DNA of 64,000 bases from CAWDVH01 sp963805705 (GTDB lineage: Bacteria; Actinomycetota; Actinomycetes; Streptosporangiales; Streptosporangiaceae): assembly GCA_963805705.1 (NCBI GenBank), contig CAWDVH010000004.1, forward strand, positions 620,001-684,000, in the 5' to 3' direction. Below are positions 1 through 8,157 of the stretch, piece after piece; within the stretch, counting starts at the first letter, position 1; every line of letters begins with the position of its first letter. Made by a program: the position numbers and the translations under genes. Under the pieces are notes generated by a model. The model was not told where the DNA came from. It did no database searches and saw nothing but the letters and a program-made list of their open reading frames with translations.

Positions 1-64
1 TGCCAATGCCCTCAGCGGTGCCTCGGTCCGCTCCGGGCAGCTGCTGTGGGTGCCGCGGGGCTGA
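1..64 (+). CDS. C-terminal end of a LysM-type protein (partial)
   Basis: The window opens inside a plus-strand reading frame that ends with TGA at 62-64. The 20 visible residues (ANALSGASVRSGQLLWVPRG) look like the last strand of a LysM peptidoglycan-binding domain, which often ends in 'G..L.vP'. In many actinobacteria a small LysM protein lies between lexA and nrdR, and nrdR follows here, which supports the guess. Everything upstream is outside the window, so the function rests on a short tail and on gene order. Confidence 0.5.
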   Translation, partial: ANALSGASVRSGQLLWVPRG

Positions 65-206
65 GCGAAGCGCCGGCGACCGCGACACGCCGGCGAGGCT
101 GAGCGAGGTTGACTAAGTCCGGCGGCTCGCCGCCCGGCAGGCAGATCTCCTACCAGCCATTTCAAGTGCCTGCCGCTGAGACGGTTGCGCGATCAGGCAA
201 CCTAGA

Positions 207-253
207 CCACAATATCTAGTAGTTACACAGCTGTAGTTTTGTATAGGTTGTGA
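207..253 (+). promoter_or_regulatory. Paired NrdR boxes upstream of nrdR-nrdJ
   Basis: Two 16-bp matches to the NrdR box (acaCwAtATaTwGtgt) lie at 207-222 (ccacaatatctagtag, strong) and 238-253 (tttgtataggttgtga, weaker). Their starts are 31 bp apart, about three helical turns, the spacing known for cooperative NrdR binding. This AT-rich stretch stands out against its surroundings. It predicts that NrdR represses its own nrdR-nrdJ operon when dATP is plentiful. Confidence 0.75.
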
Positions 254-296
254 TTTGCGGAAGCCGGTCCGAGGTACGCAGAGGGAGGTGGGTCGC

Positions 297-878
297 ATGT
301 ACTGCCCCTACTGCAGGCACCCGGACAGCAGGGTGATCGACAGCCGGACCGCTGAAGACGGCGCCGCGATCCGCCGGCGCAGGTCGTGCCCGGACTGCGG
401 CCGTCGCTTCACCACGCAGGAGACCGTGATCCTCATGGTCGGCAAGCGCAGCGGAGTCACGGAGCCCTTCAACCGTGACAAGATCGTCCGAGGCGTCCGC
501 CGGGCCTGCCAGGGCAGGCCGGTCAGCGAGGACCAGCTCGCGATCCTGGCTCAGCGGGTCGAGGACGCGATCAGGTCCCGCGGCAACGGCGAGGTCCCCT
601 CGCATGAGGTGGGCTTGGCCATCCTGGGGCCGCTACGCGACCTTGACGAGGTCGCCTACTTGCGATTCGCCTCGGTCTACCGGGGGTTCGAGTCGCTGAC
701 GGACTTCGAAGACGAGATCGCGGCACTACGCTGCGGGCACGCGGACGCATGGTGCCCCGCCGACGAGGGCACGCAGCGCCGGTTGCAGGAGGATGTGGTG
801 CGCGCGGCCGGGCCGGGGCCCGGCTCAGCCGCACCGGACGCGGTCGGCCGGGAGCTGGCCGCCGTCGAGCAGGAGTAG
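297..878 (+). CDS. nrdR: Transcriptional repressor NrdR
   Basis: NrdR is the ATP/dATP-sensing repressor of ribonucleotide reductase genes. The 193-residue product starts MYCPYCRHPDSRV. The N-terminus is a zinc ribbon with CPYC near residues 3-6 and CPDCGRRF near residues 31-38. An ATP-cone follows at roughly 50-140 (KRSGVTEPFNRDKI onward). The ATG at 297 is chosen because the protein family starts at this Met and a GGGAGG motif lies just upstream at 282-287; a TTG extension to 255 would run through the paired operator. The tail after about residue 150 is low-complexity and longer than in many NrdR proteins. nrdJ follows 104 bp downstream, and NrdR boxes precede the gene. Confidence 0.95.
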   Translation: MYCPYCRHPDSRVIDSRTAEDGAAIRRRRSCPDCGRRFTTQETVILMVGKRSGVTEPFNRDKIVRGVRRACQGRPVSEDQLAILAQRVEDAIRSRGNGEVPSHEVGLAILGPLRDLDEVAYLRFASVYRGFESLTDFEDEIAALRCGHADAWCPADEGTQRRLQEDVVRAAGPGPGSAAPDAVGRELAAVEQE

Positions 879-982
879 TGCGCAGGAGACGGCTAAGCCG
901 GGGCGGCGGCCGCGGAATTCATCAGGAGACAGGGCCTGGCGGGCCCGCTATGGGATCCGGGCGGATCCCCGAAGGGGGAGCA

Positions 983-3900
983 ATGACCGAGACGGCGAGC
1001 GGGCCGGGCGGAGCAGCCTCGCGGGATGGCAAGAGCGCGGGCAGCAAGCTGACGATGCATCGCATCTACACCCGCGAAGGCGTCCATCCCTACGATGAGG
1101 TCACCTGGGAGCGCCGCGACGTCATCATGACCAACTGGCGGGACGGCTCGGTCAATTTCGAGCAGAAGGGCGTGGAGTTCCCCGACTTCTGGTCGGTCAA
1201 CGCCGCCAACATCGTGACGACCAAGTACTTCCGCGGGGCGGCGGGCACGCCGCAGCGGGAGCGGAGCCTCAAGCAGCTGGTCGACCGAGTCGTAGGGACC
1301 TACGGGGCGGCCGGGCGCGAGCACGGCTATTTCCGTACGGAGCAGGACGCCGAGATCTTCGAGCACGAGCTCACTTACGCGCTGATACACCAGATCTTCA
1401 GCTTCAACTCCCCGGTCTGGTTCAACGTCGGGACCTCGTCCCCGCAGCAGGTCTCCGCCTGCCAGCCCTACGACTCGCCGGTCAGCACCCCGGCGGGGAT
1501 GGTTCCGATCGGCAGGCTCGTCGCGGACGATGCGGTCGGCGCCAAGGTCCACGACGCGCACGGGACCACGCGGATCGTGGCGACCAAGGCCAACGGCGTG
1601 AAGGAAGTGCTGCGCCTGCACACCACCGCCGGCGTGAGCCTGGACGTAACCCCGGATCACCTGGTCTGGCGGGCCGCGGACCTGGAGATTGGTGAATTCA
1701 CCGTGGCCGGCTTCCTGCGCCCCGGGGATCGCCTGCTGCACGTGGATCCGGACGTCGGCGGGTCGGATCGCCGCCTGGTCGAGGTCAGCCGGGTGGAGCG
1801 GCTCGGTGACATGGAGGTCTACGACATCCAGACCGAGAGCGGCGAGTACCTGTCCGGCCACCTGCGGGTGCACAACTGCTTCATCCTGGCCGTGGACGAC
1901 ACCATGGACTCGATCCTCGAGTGGTACCGCGAGGAGGGGCTGATCTTCAAGGGCGGCTCAGGCGCAGGGGTCAACCTGTCCCGGATCCGCTCCAGCAAGG
2001 AGCTGCTGTCCTCGGGGGGGACCGCCAGCGGCCCGGTCTCGTTCATGCGCGGCGCCGACGCCTCGGCGGGAACTATCAAGTCAGGCGGCGCTACCCGGCG
2101 GGCGGCGAAGATGGTCGTGCTCGACGTCGACCACCCGGACATCGAGGAGTTCATCGAGACCAAGGCGCGTGAAGAGGAGAAGATCCGCGTCCTGCGCGAC
2201 GGCGGCTTTGACATGGACCTGGGCGGCAAGGACATCGCCAGCGTCCAGTACCAGAACGCCAATAACTCCGTGCGGGTCTCCGATGAGTTCATGCAGGCCG
2301 TCGAGAACGGCGGCTCCTTCGACCTGGCCGCCCGCCGGACCGGCGAGCCGGTGGAGCGGGTCGAGGCCAGGGACCTGTTCGGCAAGATGGCCAAGGCCGC
2401 CTGGGAATGCGCCGATCCCGGCATTCAGTACGACAGCACGATTAATGACTGGCATACCTGTCCGGAATCCGGGAGAATTACCGCAAGTAATCCCTGCAGC
2501 GAATATCTCCACCTGGACAATTCATCTTGCAATTTGGCAAGCATAAACTTGCTTAAATTCCTTCGCAATGATGATACGTTCGATGTCGAGCGGTTCCAGC
2601 GGATTACCGAGCTCATCATCACGGCGATGGACATTTCCATCTGCTTCGCCGATTTCCCGACCGAGAAGATAACGGCCATCACCCGGGCCTACCGTCAGCT
2701 CGGCATCGGCTACGCCAACCTCGGCGCGCTGCTGATGGCGACCGGGCACGCCTACGATTCCGACGACGGCCGGGCCATCGCCGGCGCTATCACCTCGCTG
2801 ATGACCGGGACCGCTTACCGGCGCTCCGCGGAGCTCGCCGCCATCGTGGGCCCGTACGACGGCTATGCGCGCAATGCGACCGCCCACAAGCGCGTGATCA
2901 CCAAGCATGCCGCCGCCAGCAGCGAGATCAAGCCGCTGGGCGGGATCGACGACCCGATCCTCGCGGCCGCGAACGAGGCCTGGCAGGAATGCCTGACGCT
3001 CGGCGAGACAAATGGGTACAGGAACGCACAAGCCAGTCTACTAGCGCCTACCGGAACTATCGGACTTATGATGGATTGTGACACAACGGGGGTCGAACCG
3101 GACCTGGCGCTGGTGAAGTTCAAGAAGCTGGTCGGCGGCGGCTCCATGCAGATCGTCAACCAGACGGTGCCGCGGGCCCTGAAGAACCTGGGCTACCAGC
3201 CGGAGCAGGCCGAGGCGATCATCGAGTACATCGCCGAGCACGGGCACGTGGTCGACGCCCCGAGCCTGAACCGGGAGCATTACGACGTGTTCGACTGCGC
3301 GATGGGCGAGCGCGCGATCAGCCCGATGGGACACGTGCGGATGATGGCCGCCGTCCAGCCGGCCCTCAGCGGCGCGATCTCCAAGACGGTGAACCTGCCG
3401 GAATCGGCCACGATCGCGGACATAGAGAAGATCTACTTTGAGGGCTGGAAGCTCGGCCTGAAGGCACTGGCGATCTACCGCGACAACTGCAAGGTGGGCC
3501 AGCCGCTGTCGGTCGCGAAGAAGAAGCCGGCTGCGGCGGCTGAGCCAGCGCCCGCCCATGAGGTCCGCCCGGTCCGCAGGCGGCTGCCCAGGCAGCGGCC
3601 GGCCACGGTGACCAGGTTCTCGGTCGCCGGCGCGGAAGGCTACATGACCGCGTCCAGCTATCCGGACGACGGTGTCGGCGAGGTGTTCCTCAAGCTCGGC
3701 AAGCAGGGGTCCACCCTCGCGGGCGTGATGGATGCCTTCTCGGTGGCCATCTCGGTGGGCCTGCAGTACGGGATCCCGCTGGAGTCCTATGTCGCCAAGT
3801 TCACCAACATGCGATTCGAGCCCGCCGGGATCACCGATGACCCCGACATCCGGATGGCCAGCTCGGTGATGGACTATATTTTCCGCCGCCTCGCGCTGGA

Positions 3901-4252
3901 TCACCTGTCCTACGAGGAGCGCTCCGAGCTGGGGATCCTGTCGGTCGGCGAGCGCACTGCCGCGCTGGCGGGGCAGGACGGGCCCGCGTCGGCAGACGAG
4001 GTCGACACCGAGGAACTGGCGCAGTCCGTGCCGGTAGAGAAGGCCAGCCGGCCGCAAGCGGAAATCCCGGATGCACGACGGCTGCCCCGTGCCGATTCAC
4101 CCGTGCCGCCGGGCAGCTCGACGGAGCTGATCGAGGCCCAGCAGGGGCGCAGCGCCGACGCGCCGCTCTGCCTCACCTGCGGCACCAAGATGCGGCCCGC
4201 CGGAAGCTGCTACGTCTGCGAGGGATGCGGCTCTACCAGCGGCTGCAGCTGA
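983..4252 (+). CDS. nrdJ: Class II (B12-dependent) ribonucleoside-diphosphate reductase with an embedded intein
   Basis: NrdJ makes deoxyribonucleotides with adenosylcobalamin as radical source. The precursor is 1089 residues; removing the 139-residue intein (residues 160-298) leaves 950, normal for actinobacterial NrdJ. Catalytic residues are visible: the redox Cys of SACFILAVDD (Cys299 of the precursor, also the intein +1 residue), the radical Cys505 in NPCSE, and the second redox Cys516 in SSCNLASINL, 11 residues later as in the family. A TSCPD-like region and a C-terminal cysteine cluster (CLTCGTK, CYVCEGCG) follow. The ATG at 983 has GAAGGGGGAG just upstream. Two segments (about 2420-2680 and 3005-3100) use rare AT-rich codons; bases 2521-2580 contain only 21 G+C. 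No cobalamin riboswitch is seen, so control is probably through the NrdR boxes. Confidence 0.95.
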   Translation: MTETASGPGGAASRDGKSAGSKLTMHRIYTREGVHPYDEVTWERRDVIMTNWRDGSVNFEQKGVEFPDFWSVNAANIVTTKYFRGAAGTPQRERSLKQLVDRVVGTYGAAGREHGYFRTEQDAEIFEHELTYALIHQIFSFNSPVWFNVGTSSPQQVSACQPYDSPVSTPAGMVPIGRLVADDAVGAKVHDAHGTTRIVATKANGVKEVLRLHTTAGVSLDVTPDHLVWRAADLEIGEFTVAGFLRPGDRLLHVDPDVGGSDRRLVEVSRVERLGDMEVYDIQTESGEYLSGHLRVHNCFILAVDDTMDSILEWYREEGLIFKGGSGAGVNLSRIRSSKELLSSGGTASGPVSFMRGADASAGTIKSGGATRRAAKMVVLDVDHPDIEEFIETKAREEEKIRVLRDGGFDMDLGGKDIASVQYQNANNSVRVSDEFMQAVENGGSFDLAARRTGEPVERVEARDLFGKMAKAAWECADPGIQYDSTINDWHTCPESGRITASNPCSEYLHLDNSSCNLASINLLKFLRNDDTFDVERFQRITELIITAMDISICFADFPTEKITAITRAYRQLGIGYANLGALLMATGHAYDSDDGRAIAGAITSLMTGTAYRRSAELAAIVGPYDGYARNATAHKRVITKHAAASSEIKPLGGIDDPILAAANEAWQECLTLGETNGYRNAQASLLAPTGTIGLMMDCDTTGVEPDLALVKFKKLVGGGSMQIVNQTVPRALKNLGYQPEQAEAIIEYIAEHGHVVDAPSLNREHYDVFDCAMGERAISPMGHVRMMAAVQPALSGAISKTVNLPESATIADIEKIYFEGWKLGLKALAIYRDNCKVGQPLSVAKKKPAAAAEPAPAHEVRPVRRRLPRQRPATVTRFSVAGAEGYMTASSYPDDGVGEVFLKLGKQGSTLAGVMDAFSVAISVGLQYGIPLESYVAKFTNMRFEPAGITDDPDIRMASSVMDYIFRRLALDHLSYEERSELGILSVGERTAALAGQDGPASADEVDTEELAQSVPVEKASRPQAEIPDARRLPRADSPVPPGSSTELIEAQQGRSADAPLCLTCGTKMRPAGSCYVCEGCGSTSGCS
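1460..1876 (+). other. Mini-intein in NrdJ (139 residues, no homing endonuclease)
   Basis: The NrdJ motif SACFILAVDD is split after SA by 139 residues that begin with Cys1 (CQPYDSPVSTPAGMVPIG, splicing block A). They contain block B (VTPDH, with the TxxH pair near intein residues 64-67) and end with block F (VYDIQTESGEYLSGHLRVHN). The C-terminal Asn is followed by a +1 Cys. All residues needed for standard splicing are present: Cys1, the block B His, penultimate His, terminal Asn and Cys+1. At this length there is no room for a LAGLIDADG endonuclease, so it is probably a degenerate, vertically inherited mini-intein. Base composition matches the host gene. Activity is inferred, not shown. Confidence 0.93.
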
Positions 4253-4315
4253 AACTGAGCGCCATGGCAACAGATGCAGCAGCTGCTGTTGCGCACTTTC
4301 TCGGTGTCTTATACC

Positions 4316-4349
4316 CGGCGGGAGCCGCCCCTGCGGTTGGCTCCCGCCG
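4316..4349. terminator. Hairpin terminator between convergent nrdJ and the wHTH gene
   Basis: A perfect 11-bp inverted repeat (CGGCGGGAGCC and GGCTCCCGCCG) with a 12-nt loop sits 64 bp after the nrdJ stop and 29 bp beyond the stop of the minus-strand gene. There is no T run, which is common for actinobacterial terminators. Its position fits bidirectional termination. Confidence 0.7.
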
Positions 4350-4377
4350 AGAACCTGCCGAACAAGCCAGCATGCTG

Positions 4378-4665
4378 TTACCCAGGCATGCCTTGTGCCT
4401 GATCTGGTGCCGCGCTCCAGCCGCGGTCGGCGGGCTCGAAGGCCGGCTCCCCGTCGATGTCGGACCGGGTCAGCAGGCCGCGGTCCGCGAGCTTCGCGAG
4501 CGTCTGGTCAAGAGCCTTGTCATCAAGGCCCGCCACGGCTGCGATCTGGCTGCGCGTTGCGGGCCGGCCGGTGTACTCCAGCGTGGCAATCGCCTCGTAG
4601 ACGTGAGTATCGAGATCGGTCAGGCTGACCGTGTCCACATACGGCCGGTCACTGTCTGCGGCCAT
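4378..4665 (-). CDS. Small winged-helix-like protein
   Basis: The product is 95 residues starting MAADSDRPYVDTVSL. From residue 15 on it reads as a compact winged helix: a helix around THVYEAIATLEYTG, a second around TRSQIAAVAGL, a recognition-type helix DDKALDQTLAKLADRGLL, and a wing ending near FEPADRGW. This resembles MarR/GntR-type wHTH folds and suggests DNA binding, but I cannot name a family or target. The ATG at 4665 is chosen because AGGAGG lies eight bases upstream. The gene is convergent with nrdJ and divergent from mtr, so it could regulate either; that is inference from position only. Confidence 0.7.
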   Translation of the reverse strand: MAADSDRPYVDTVSLTDLDTHVYEAIATLEYTGRPATRSQIAAVAGLDDKALDQTLAKLADRGLLTRSDIDGEPAFEPADRGWSAAPDQAQGMPG

Positions 4666-4918
4666 GGTTACCACCTCCTGTGCGGCTTCCCTGCCCCGGA
4701 GTCCGGGATGAAACATCAGGACTGCGGCGCCCGGACGCCGCCGCCGGGCATGGCGAGACGTGCGGCATGTCCCGTCACTGAGCGGCCTTGTCACCCGAGC
4801 CTGCTAGCCTGCGCTGACTCCGGAGGCACGCCGCCAGGCGACGGGAAAGACAACCGGCTTTCCTGCCCAAACGAGCAGCCCCGCGAGCTGCCCGCCCGGA
4901 TGCGGAAGAAGGCAGGGG

Positions 4919-6280
4919 ATGAAGTCACACAGCTACGACCTGGTGATCATAGGCGCGGGCAGCGGGAACACGCTGCCCGCCCACCAGTTCGCCGGTTGGC
5001 GGATCGCGGTGGTGGAGGCTGACCGGTTCGGCGGGACCTGCCTGAACCGCGGCTGCATCCCCTCGAAGATGCTCGTCCACACGGCGGACGTGGCCCAGGA
5101 AGTCCGGCAGGCAGGCCGGTTCGGGATCGGCGCGCAGTGGACCGGAGCGGACTGGCCGGCCATCCGCGAGCGGGTCTTCAGCCGCCTCGACCCGCTGCCC
5201 GAGCTGGCCGTTGCTTACCGTGAGGCCAGCGGCATCGACGTGTACATCGGCGAGGCCTGGTTCCTTGGCCCGAAGGTCCTGCGGGTCGGCGACACGGAGA
5301 TTCGGGCCGATCACTTCGTGCTGGCGACGGGCTCGCGTCCCTGGGTCCCCCCCGTCCCCGGCCTGGCCGAGGTCCCTTACCTGACCTCGGACACCATCAT
5401 GCGCATGGAGACGCTGCCGCAGTCGATGGCGGTGCTGGGCGGCGGGTACATCGCGGCCGAGATGAGTCACCTCTTCGGGTCGCTGGGCACGGCGGTGACG
5501 ATAGTCGAGCGAGGGGAGCACATGCTCTCCCGGAACGATATCGACATTAAGACACACTTCACCGAGCACTACCGCGAGCGTTTCGACCTGCGGCTGAGCT
5601 CTACAGTCGACCGCGCGTCGGCCACGGGCACAGCAGTTCGCCTTGACCTCGCGACACCGTCGGGAAGTCAGCGGGTCGAATCGCAGGTGCTGCTCGTGGC
5701 GACCGGCCGCACGCCCAATAGCGACGGGCTGGATGTCGCCGCGGCGGGAATCGAGGTTGACGAACACGGGCATGTCCGCACCGACGACACCCTCCAGACG
5801 GGCGTCCAGGGAATCTGGGCGCTGGGCGACCTCGCGAACCACTTCCAGCTCAAGCACATGGCCAATGCCGAGGCGCGGGTGGTCTGGCACAACATCGCGC
5901 ATCCAGGGCAGCCCCGTAAGGCTAAATTCCCCGTCGTGCCGGCTGCGGTGTTCGCTGATCCGCAGGTCGCCTCGGCCGGGGCCACCGAGCAGGCTCTGCG
6001 CACCCGCGGCCAGCAATACGTGAGCGCCACCCGGTTCTACCGCGACAGCGCCTACGGCTGGGCCCTGGAGGACCAGTCCGGCTTCGTCAAGGTGCTGGCC
6101 GACCCCGGCACCCGGCTGCTGCTCGGGGCGCACATCATGGGCCCGGAGGCCTCCATCCTCATTCAGCCGCTCGTCCAGGCGATGTGCCTCGGCAACACCG
6201 TCGACGAGATCGCCCGCGGCGTCCTGTACATTCATCCGGCGCTGACCGAGGTCGTCGAGCAGGCCCTGCTCATGCTCTGA
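4919..6280 (+). CDS. mtr: Mycothione reductase
   Basis: Mtr is an NADPH-dependent flavoenzyme that reduces mycothiol disulfide, the actinobacterial counterpart of glutathione reductase. The 453-residue protein has the FAD-binding GAGSGN near residues 12-17 and the redox-active disulfide GGTCLNRGCIPSK (Cys41 and Cys46). The NAD(P)H-binding GGGYIAAE lies near residue 180, the second FAD motif GIWALGD near 300, and the catalytic HPALTE pair (His439/Glu444) in the dimerisation domain. It resembles the M. tuberculosis enzyme along its whole length, including SDTIMR and SAYGWALEDQSGFVK. Its presence implies a mycothiol-making actinobacterium. It is followed by a tandem repeat and a hairpin and appears to be transcribed alone. 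Confidence 0.95.
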   Translation: MKSHSYDLVIIGAGSGNTLPAHQFAGWRIAVVEADRFGGTCLNRGCIPSKMLVHTADVAQEVRQAGRFGIGAQWTGADWPAIRERVFSRLDPLPELAVAYREASGIDVYIGEAWFLGPKVLRVGDTEIRADHFVLATGSRPWVPPVPGLAEVPYLTSDTIMRMETLPQSMAVLGGGYIAAEMSHLFGSLGTAVTIVERGEHMLSRNDIDIKTHFTEHYRERFDLRLSSTVDRASATGTAVRLDLATPSGSQRVESQVLLVATGRTPNSDGLDVAAAGIEVDEHGHVRTDDTLQTGVQGIWALGDLANHFQLKHMANAEARVVWHNIAHPGQPRKAKFPVVPAAVFADPQVASAGATEQALRTRGQQYVSATRFYRDSAYGWALEDQSGFVKVLADPGTRLLLGAHIMGPEASILIQPLVQAMCLGNTVDEIARGVLYIHPALTEVVEQALLML

Positions 6281-6287
6281 TACCTCC

Positions 6288-6386
6288 CAGTCTGCGCGGC
6301 ACCGGGTCAGTCTGCGCGACCTCGGGTCAGTCTGCGCGACCTCGGGTCAGTCTGCGCGGCACCGGTCAATCTGCGCGGCCTCGGGC
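6288..6386 (+). repeat. Five-copy 20-bp tandem repeat after mtr
   Basis: Starting 8 bp after the mtr stop, the unit cagtctgcgcgacctcgggt occurs five times with small variations (copies begin at 6288, 6308, 6328, 6348 and 6367; the fourth is 19 bp). No gene covers it. It is one of several short tandem arrays located at gene ends in this window. Confidence 0.9.
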
Positions 6387-6504
6387 CTCCTATTCCCGGC
6401 ACTCGCGGGCGCTTCCCCGTTCGCTGCTCCATGACGCGGAGAATCCGTCGGCCGGGTATCGGGAGATATGCGCGAAAGGCGCCACGTACGTGCTTTAGTG
6501 ATGC

Positions 6505-6530
6505 ACGCGGGCCGGCCGGCCCGCGTTTAT
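6505..6530 (+). terminator. Perfect palindrome followed by TTTAT, likely terminator
   Basis: Bases 6505-6526 form a perfect 22-bp palindrome (ACGCGGGCC-GGCC-GGCCCGCGT), followed by TTTAT. A 9-bp GC stem with a GGCC loop and a short T run fits an intrinsic terminator for mtr. It also lies about 45 bp upstream of the next gene's start, so it could instead act in that gene's leader. Confidence 0.6.
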
Positions 6531-6570
6531 CCGAAAAGGCCGTGAGTACGGCCCGGATGAGGGAGAAAAC

Positions 6571-7218
6571 ATGCGAGCGTTTGTGCGCGTAGCCGCGGTC
6601 GCGGCGGCGGCAGGCCTGTTCCTGGCCCCGGCAGCAGATGCGGCGTCAGCCGCGGGGATCCGCCCGGCCGCGGCGGCGGCCGTCCAGGTACCGATCAAGA
6701 GCGGAACCACCCGGATCACCACCATTCGCGGCATCCCCAACCTGCTGCTCGCGAATCAGGTCGTGGCGTTCGCGACCGATCCGGGCACCGAGACACTGAT
6801 CGACGGGACTACCGTCTTCCAGAACACGCCCCGCCCTCCCGCATTCCGGTTTGCCTTCCCGGTCAGCGGCGGTCGGGTCAGGCCGACCTCGCTCAGCGGC
6901 CACATCAACCATCGCGGCGGCATCCTGCTCGCCGACATCAGCAACGGCCGGAAGGTGCTGATCGGCCGCTTTACCATCAGCCTGAGCCGCAAGGTCCTGA
7001 CCGGCATCATCAACGGTAACCCGAGGACGCGCATGACCCTGTTCCGGCTGGACCTGTCGCACGCCAGGATCCATCTCAGCGGCCGCACCGTTAAGGTGTC
7101 CAACGTCGGCCTCAAGATCACTGGCGCCGCTATCACCGCACTGGATACTGCCCTGAACACGACGGGATTCAAGACCGTGAGCAAGTTCGGCACCCTGAGC
7201 AGCACGCTGCACTTCTGA
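6571..7218 (+). CDS. Secreted protein of unknown function (HtaA-like composition)
   Basis: The 215-residue product has a clear Sec signal peptide: MRAFVR, then an Ala-rich hydrophobic core, with probable cleavage after AADA near residue 25. The mature part is beta-rich with alternating hydrophobic residues and no cysteines. It has a repeated 'G.h.Nhrggi...f.i......lTG.InG' style loosely like HtaA-domain surface proteins. I do not recognise a specific family and suggest no enzyme activity. The ATG at 6571 has GGGAG five bases upstream. The gene stands alone, with hairpin DNA before it and 174 bp after it. Confidence 0.75.
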   Translation: MRAFVRVAAVAAAAGLFLAPAADAASAAGIRPAAAAAVQVPIKSGTTRITTIRGIPNLLLANQVVAFATDPGTETLIDGTTVFQNTPRPPAFRFAFPVSGGRVRPTSLSGHINHRGGILLADISNGRKVLIGRFTISLSRKVLTGIINGNPRTRMTLFRLDLSHARIHLSGRTVKVSNVGLKITGAAITALDTALNTTGFKTVSKFGTLSSTLHF

Positions 7219-7392
7219 GTACCAGCCTGGTGCGGCAATAGCCCGTCGGCTGCGGCGCCGTCGCGATCCGGCGGCGGCGCCGCGCCATGGCCCGGCAGGA
7301 GTGCCGGTCACCCGCGGACCGCGCCAGGTGAATCGCGGGCGGCAGGTTTGAAAGCGGCCATTCGGGGCTCTTCACTGCCTAGGTAGCTATCC

Positions 7393-8157
7393 GTGCCTGG
7401 TCTGGCGAAGGGCCTTGAAATGCCTGTGCAGCTGCAAGCTCCGCGTTCTGGCGCCCGCTCCCGTGCTGTTCCGCCGCGGCCGCGGCCGGTCGGCAGCTGG
7501 AAGGTCGTTGCCCTGCGCCTGGCCGGCGGAGCCGTCGTCCTGTGGGGCCTGATCTCCCTGATCGGGCTGCTTTTTACCCATGTCCTGAATTCCGGGCCCG
7601 TGCACTCGGCGGACCGCGGCGTCGACGTCTGGTTCGCCGCCCGCCGCACGGGCCTGTGGAACGATATCACCTACGGCGGCACCACCATGGCGCAGACCGA
7701 CACGGTCATCGCCGTCACCGTCGTGGTCGTGCTGCTCCTGCGCTGGCGGCTGGGACGGTGGTATGAGTCCTGGATCCTGGTCACGGCCATGGCCGGGGAG
7801 CTGCTGATATTTCTCGCCGTGACGCAGACCGTGCACCGGCCCCGCCCGCCAGTGGCCCGGCTGGACGTGGCCCCGCCGACGTCGAGCTTCCCGTCCGGGC
7901 ACACCGCCGCGGCGGTCGCACTGTACGGCTGCCTCGCGGTCCTGGTGCTCTGGATCTACGGGCGTCGCCGGGCCGCCAGGATCGCGGCCGTCGTCCTGTG
8001 CTGCGTCCCCTTCATCGTCGGGCTGTCGCGGCTGTACCGGGGCATGCACTACCCCAGCGATGTGCTCGCGGGTGCGCTGACGGGCGGCCTGTGGCTGCTG
8101 CTGGTGATCGCCACCCTGCTGCCCAGGCGGCAGCGCCTGAGCAGGCGCGGCGATTGA
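7393..8157 (+). CDS. PAP2-family membrane phosphatase (first copy)
   Basis: Membrane-bound PAP2 phosphatases dephosphorylate lipid phosphates such as phosphatidate or undecaprenyl diphosphate. This 254-residue protein has about five to six transmembrane helices. The three catalytic motifs are visible: a C1-like region with RPRPP near residue 155, PSGHT near 173, and SRLYRGMHYPSD near 215. The start is GTG at 7393; an internal ATG at 7420 is possible. Its stop overlaps the start of a second PAP2 gene by one base (TGATG), so the two are translationally coupled. The substrate cannot be read from the sequence; neighbouring lipid genes favour phosphatidate or a polyprenyl phosphate. Confidence 0.9.
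   Translation: MPGLAKGLEMPVQLQAPRSGARSRAVPPRPRPVGSWKVVALRLAGGAVVLWGLISLIGLLFTHVLNSGPVHSADRGVDVWFAARRTGLWNDITYGGTTMAQTDTVIAVTVVVVLLLRWRLGRWYESWILVTAMAGELLIFLAVTQTVHRPRPPVARLDVAPPTSSFPSGHTAAAVALYGCLAVLVLWIYGRRRAARIAAVVLCCVPFIVGLSRLYRGMHYPSDVLAGALTGGLWLLLVIATLLPRRQRLSRRGD

Noticed and set aside
255..296. TTG start extending NrdR by 14 residues
   Set aside because: It starts just downstream of the paired NrdR boxes and the family begins at MYCPYC (297) with a good ribosome site.
749..982. Upstream extension of the nrdJ reading frame
   Set aside because: It overlaps the end of nrdR, is Arg/Gly-rich and lacks a ribosome site; ATG 983 has GGGGGAG and matches the family start.
879..982. Cobalamin riboswitch before B12-dependent nrdJ
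   Set aside because: The gap is only 104 bp and lacks the B12-box sequence; control through NrdR boxes is better supported.
4225..5022. Plus-strand frame across the nrdJ-mtr gap
   Set aside because: It crosses a perfect terminator hairpin and opposes a better-supported winged-helix gene; its composition is not protein-like.
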